Notes under the pieces: generated by a model
The model's input: the letters and a program-made list of their open reading frames with translations, nothing else
What the model was told of the DNA's origin: nothing
The model's database searches: none
Shown here: in pieces, positions 60,783 through 64,000 of the stretch
How positions within the stretch are numbered: the stretch's first letter is position 1
Layout: each line of letters begins with the position of its first letter
DNA from: Craspedostauros australis
Taxonomy: Eukaryota; Bacillariophyta; Bacillariophyceae; Mastogloiales; Achnanthaceae
Assembly (NCBI GenBank): GCA_026770025.1
Contig: JAMXDE010000087.1
Coordinates: forward strand, 1-64,000
Length of the DNA: 64,000 nt
Reading direction: 5' to 3'
Translations under genes and position numbers: made by a program

Positions 60783-62626
60783 TTCCGTACCAGGTCTTCT
60801 TGGAGATCAGCGATCAACATGTCACACCTGTACGTTTCGTGCTCAGGTGTGACGAAAGCCCGAGGTGTCAGGCCCGTGTGGAAGGAAGTTTCACAGTTAC
60901 CTTCTTTGATGGCTGGCATGGTGGCTCCAGGTGGCGGTTTCCGGAACTTGGTCGCTGTGGCGACGTGTGATTGGTTGGATGGCATGATGGGTCCTGTCTC
61001 CAGCATGTCTCTTGGGTAGTAGAGGACGTCGCTTCCACATGAGGGGTTGATACTCGAGAATGTACTGAATTCGTCGGTGAGGGCTGATGGTGGTGTGTCG
61101 CCACGCCGGATCAAGAATTTGTCGGTTGGCGCGCCGGCTGGCTCGTGGTTTTGATTCGTGGTACGGTTGTCAGTCATGTCGTATACGACACTGGAATTTC
61201 GCGTCTGTTGGCGGTTGGGCGAGGCCGGTGTGCTCTTGGTGCGCTTGATGGTTCTGGGTGATTTCCTTTGTGCCGTTTCGAGGGTGTTCGGTTCTCGTTG
61301 GGTTCTGGTTAGCCGAAGGGTTTTTGATGTGGGGCTGTACTTCATGGAGGTCTGTTGGTACCTTGCCATGTTCACGCTCATAGTGTGTTCTTCCTTCGGT
61401 GGTGATGGTTCTTGCGTTTCCGTGGCCATTATATCGGGATCATCGTCTGCTCTGGTCGTCCTGCTCTTTGTTATGGCTTGTGATATGGTTTCGCTGTGGT
61501 ATCCGGACTCATGGATTGAGTTCCGGAATATCGTTCTCGACGTGATGTGGTGGAATGGTGTTTTGGAAAGGGGCTTGGTGAGTATGTCGGCGATGTTGTC
61601 AGCTGACGCAATGTGGGCGAACACGATGATTCCAGCGGCGATGCATTCCCGGATTTGGTGAAAAGCCAATGAGCAGTGTTTCTTCTTCAGCGTTGAGGAT
61701 GGAACCGTAGTATTGAGTACCACCGCTTTGTTGTCTCCGAGCATGATTGCGGGTCCGTCGATGGGGACTCCGAGGTCTCTCAGCATGTAGCGCAGGCCTG
61801 TGACCGCCTCGGTAGCTATCCTGGCTGCTACCAATTCGGATCCGTATGTTGATGTCTCCACTGTGTTCTGTCGCTTGCAGATGGTTTTGACGATGGTGTT
61901 GTTGATCAGTAGAACCACGCCCATCATTGATTTCCGTGTGACCTGGTCATGGCCATGGTCGGCGTCCACGTAACACGTGATTTGGACTGGTTTCCCTTTT
62001 GGTGTTGGTACTGATACGGGGGTGACCTCTGATGCGGTAGGGTAGAATTCTCTCCAATGGCTTGAGAGGGTAGTGTTGATGTTCGTGTGGTCCACTGGGT
62101 TGGGGTCGCAGAGGATGGCTCCCCTTTCTCGACCTTTGAGGTATCCAATGATACGTTGGATGGTCAGGAGATGTCCTTTCCTTGGTGCCATAGCGAACCG
62201 TGCCATCGTCGTCGTGGCGTATTGGATGTCCAGCCTTCTGAGGGTCACAACCCAATTGAGGCAACCCAGTATCGATTGGTAAGTCCTGGCGTCTTCAGTG
62301 CTTGTGAAGTCCGAGGTGTCGCTTTCTGGGTGACAGGCCTCTACCATGGGGGTGGATGCCTTCGGGATTGTCTTCCCTACTAGTTGCTCCACTCGTTTGA
62401 TGACGTTTCCGATGTATGTCTGGGCCGAGAGTCCGATGTTGACTCCCCTGTCCTTCCAGTTCTTGGGAAGGTCGACGATGTTCCCGCCAAGGTAGTACTC
62501 TGGGTCACCGCATTGTTTCATGGTGTACCGTTTCTTGAGGTCGTCGATGATTGGGATGGGGTCCTTACTGAAGACCAGTACGTCGTCCACGTATGTGGTG
62601 ATCATCTCGTAGTGGTCGTCGGCTTC
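60783..62626 (-). pseudogene. Element B3 polyprotein, RT (YVDD) to RNase H part
   Basis: This opens with TTYVDDVLVFSKD, the RT catalytic motif. It then has RT thumb/connection sequence and an RNase H with DADHGHDQ, YGSELVAAR, GDNKAVVLN and ADNIADILTKPLS, so all four acidic positions are present. A Thr/Pro/Arg-rich linker follows to the A3 insertion point, and the frame continues in phase at 52926. It is separated from the upstream RT only by a TGA stop (62627-62629). Confidence 0.88.
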
Positions 62627-64000
62627 TCAGGTGTAGATGTCGTTGTCGGCCTTGGAGGGTAGGAATCCCATGGTTCGAAGGGTGTCCGCGAAGTGTTCGT
62701 GAAACCTCGCACTGGATGTCCTCAGGCCGTAGAGTCCCTTTTGGATGATGAGGGGTTTGCCTTCGAGGTTACCAAATTCAGGGCCTGCTCGGATGTAGCA
62801 TTTCTCGAGGGTGTCGGCGTATAGGAACGCGTTCCCTACGTCGCCGGCGTATGCTCTCAGTCCGTTGGCTGCTGCGATGGCGAAGGTGATTCGGATGGTG
62901 TCTGATGCTACCACTCCTGAGTATACATCTTCTGTTGGTGGGGACGTCTTGTTCCCGTTTGCCACCAGTCTTGCCTTTCGACGTAGATCGAACTTCACGT
63001 CGTAGACGATGTGGTATGGGATCTTGGTGTACCCGTCGAGTGCTTCGTTCGGTCTTGGTTGTCTGAAGGTCCCCAACCGTTTGATCTGGTCCAGTTCCTT
63101 GTTGATAGCTTCGCTCCATAGTCCGTTTCCGTTGAGCCTGTCGATAGCCATGGCGTGTTTCAGGCTGTTGGGTACCAGGGTGCCGAACTTGTACTTGTTT
63201 CCTGGGCGGTGGTTCGCCAGTTTGGTGGCTAGCATTGATCGCATGTGCTGGTTCCTTGCTCTGTGGAGTTCCACCCATTCGAACCCTTTCTGGTCCTGTA
63301 GGCGGTTCTGCTCGGTGTATTCGATGATGATGTCCGGCTGTTGGGCCCTTAGGTCTCCCATCCTGCACCATGATCGCATTCCGTTCATCCATAGGATCTC
63401 TAGGATTGCTTTGGTGGTTCCATCTTCTCGTGTCTCGTGGTGGTGACGAGTGATTCTCTTTGCCTTCCAGTTGAGGTTCCTTCCATCAAGGATGAAGTTG
63501 TCTCTTTCGGTGTACTGGTCACATTGGGCCAGGTATGCGAGTTGGTTGACTTCTGTTGCCGTCAGGTTGCAGGCAAAGGAGATGGATGTCGTGTCCCATG
63601 GGATGTTCGTGGTGCACCCTGGTGGGTTCTGCCTTGGGTTCCCTGGATGGTTTGTTAGGGTGGGTACCCTTTGCGGTGGCACGGTGTTCACGCCTGTCGT
63701 GACTGGATCCGCTGCGATGGTTTGGATTATGGATCTGATCGTGCCATGGACGATGTTCTTCCATGGGATCCCTTTCCTGGTACCTGTTGACAAAACAGAT
63801 CGTTTGTTTTGCTTGGTCCTCTTATTCCCTCCCCTTTCTTCGGGGCCGTCATCCATGCGTTGGTATGATGGTGGTCCCAACGAACACGGAAGGTACGAAG
63901 ACCCTGGGTCAGAGTCTCCCCTGTCTGGCGTATCGCGGTTCGTTCGCGGTTTGTCCTTCTTGGTGTCACCCGTCGTGGGTGCCTTCGCTGTCCGTTTGGT
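62627..64000 (-). pseudogene. Element B3 polyprotein, upstream part (runs off window)
   Basis: The frame is open from the window edge (64000) down to a TGA at 62627-62629, which directly precedes EADDHYEM and the YVDD segment. The stop replaces what is probably an Arg codon. Visible content: GPPSYQRMDDGPEERGG (also in B1), and a region ILEILWMNGMRSW...DIIIEYTE...GFEWVE. The latter sits where D has its chromodomain-like segment. The RT N-terminal blocks follow (LVPNSLKHAMAIDRLNG, YDVKFDLRRKARLVANG, GDVGNAFLYADT, GLYGLRTSSARFHEHF). Gag, protease and integrase would lie beyond the window. Confidence 0.85.

Overview
This window is one chromosome end of a eukaryotic microbe. It opens with about 320 bp of CCCTAA telomere repeat (TTAGGG-type), followed by subtelomeric tandem repeats. 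The rest is almost entirely Ty1/copia-type LTR retrotransposons, piggyBac-type DNA transposon remains, and one large non-transposon gene. The single-frame gag-pol Copia elements, intron-less genes, TTAGGG telomere and a Crinkler/RHS-like gene suggest a unicellular stramenopile, most likely a diatom. That assignment is inference, because no rRNA or single-copy marker gene is present.

Layout: telomere (1-320); 128-bp and 74-bp subtelomeric repeats (383-1279); a truncated family-A Copia copy, A1 (about 1563-5373); a solo LTR (5397-5956); an internally deleted piggyBac relative, P2 (7087-about 8386), with 20-bp satellites on both sides. Next is Copia element D (8967-15256, LTR continuing at 30413-30896). 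Its 5' LTR is split by element B1 (15257-30412), which is itself split by an intact family-A element A2 (21615-29536). A degenerate piggyBac element P1 (30897-36138) follows, carrying a 662-bp TRIM-like insertion (33959-34620) whose identical 206-bp LTRs each hold a tRNA-like Pol III unit.

A 1,051-residue protein with an NTPase-like and a nuclease-like region (36852-40007) is the only apparent host gene. Copia element E (41111-47692) has identical LTRs, and its RT is split by a 714-bp solo-LTR-like insert. A second family-A-like element, F, starts at about 48496. It is cut at 50428 by element B3 (minus strand, running off the window end), which is split by an intact family-A element A3 (52927-60776).

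Target-site duplications and restored reading frames give a clear insertion order: D before B1 before A2; F before B3 before A3; P1 before TRIM; E before its solo LTR. The elements form two groups. A, F, E and the first solo LTR have LTRs of the TGTCG...ACA type, and A, F and E carry a palindrome directly after the 5' LTR. B, D and TRIM have LTRs starting TA and share a primer-binding site that looks complementary to the anticodon arm of tRNA-Asn. A3 looks fully coding-competent. A2 is open throughout but has lost a catalytic RNase H glutamate. D has an intact ORF but a split LTR.
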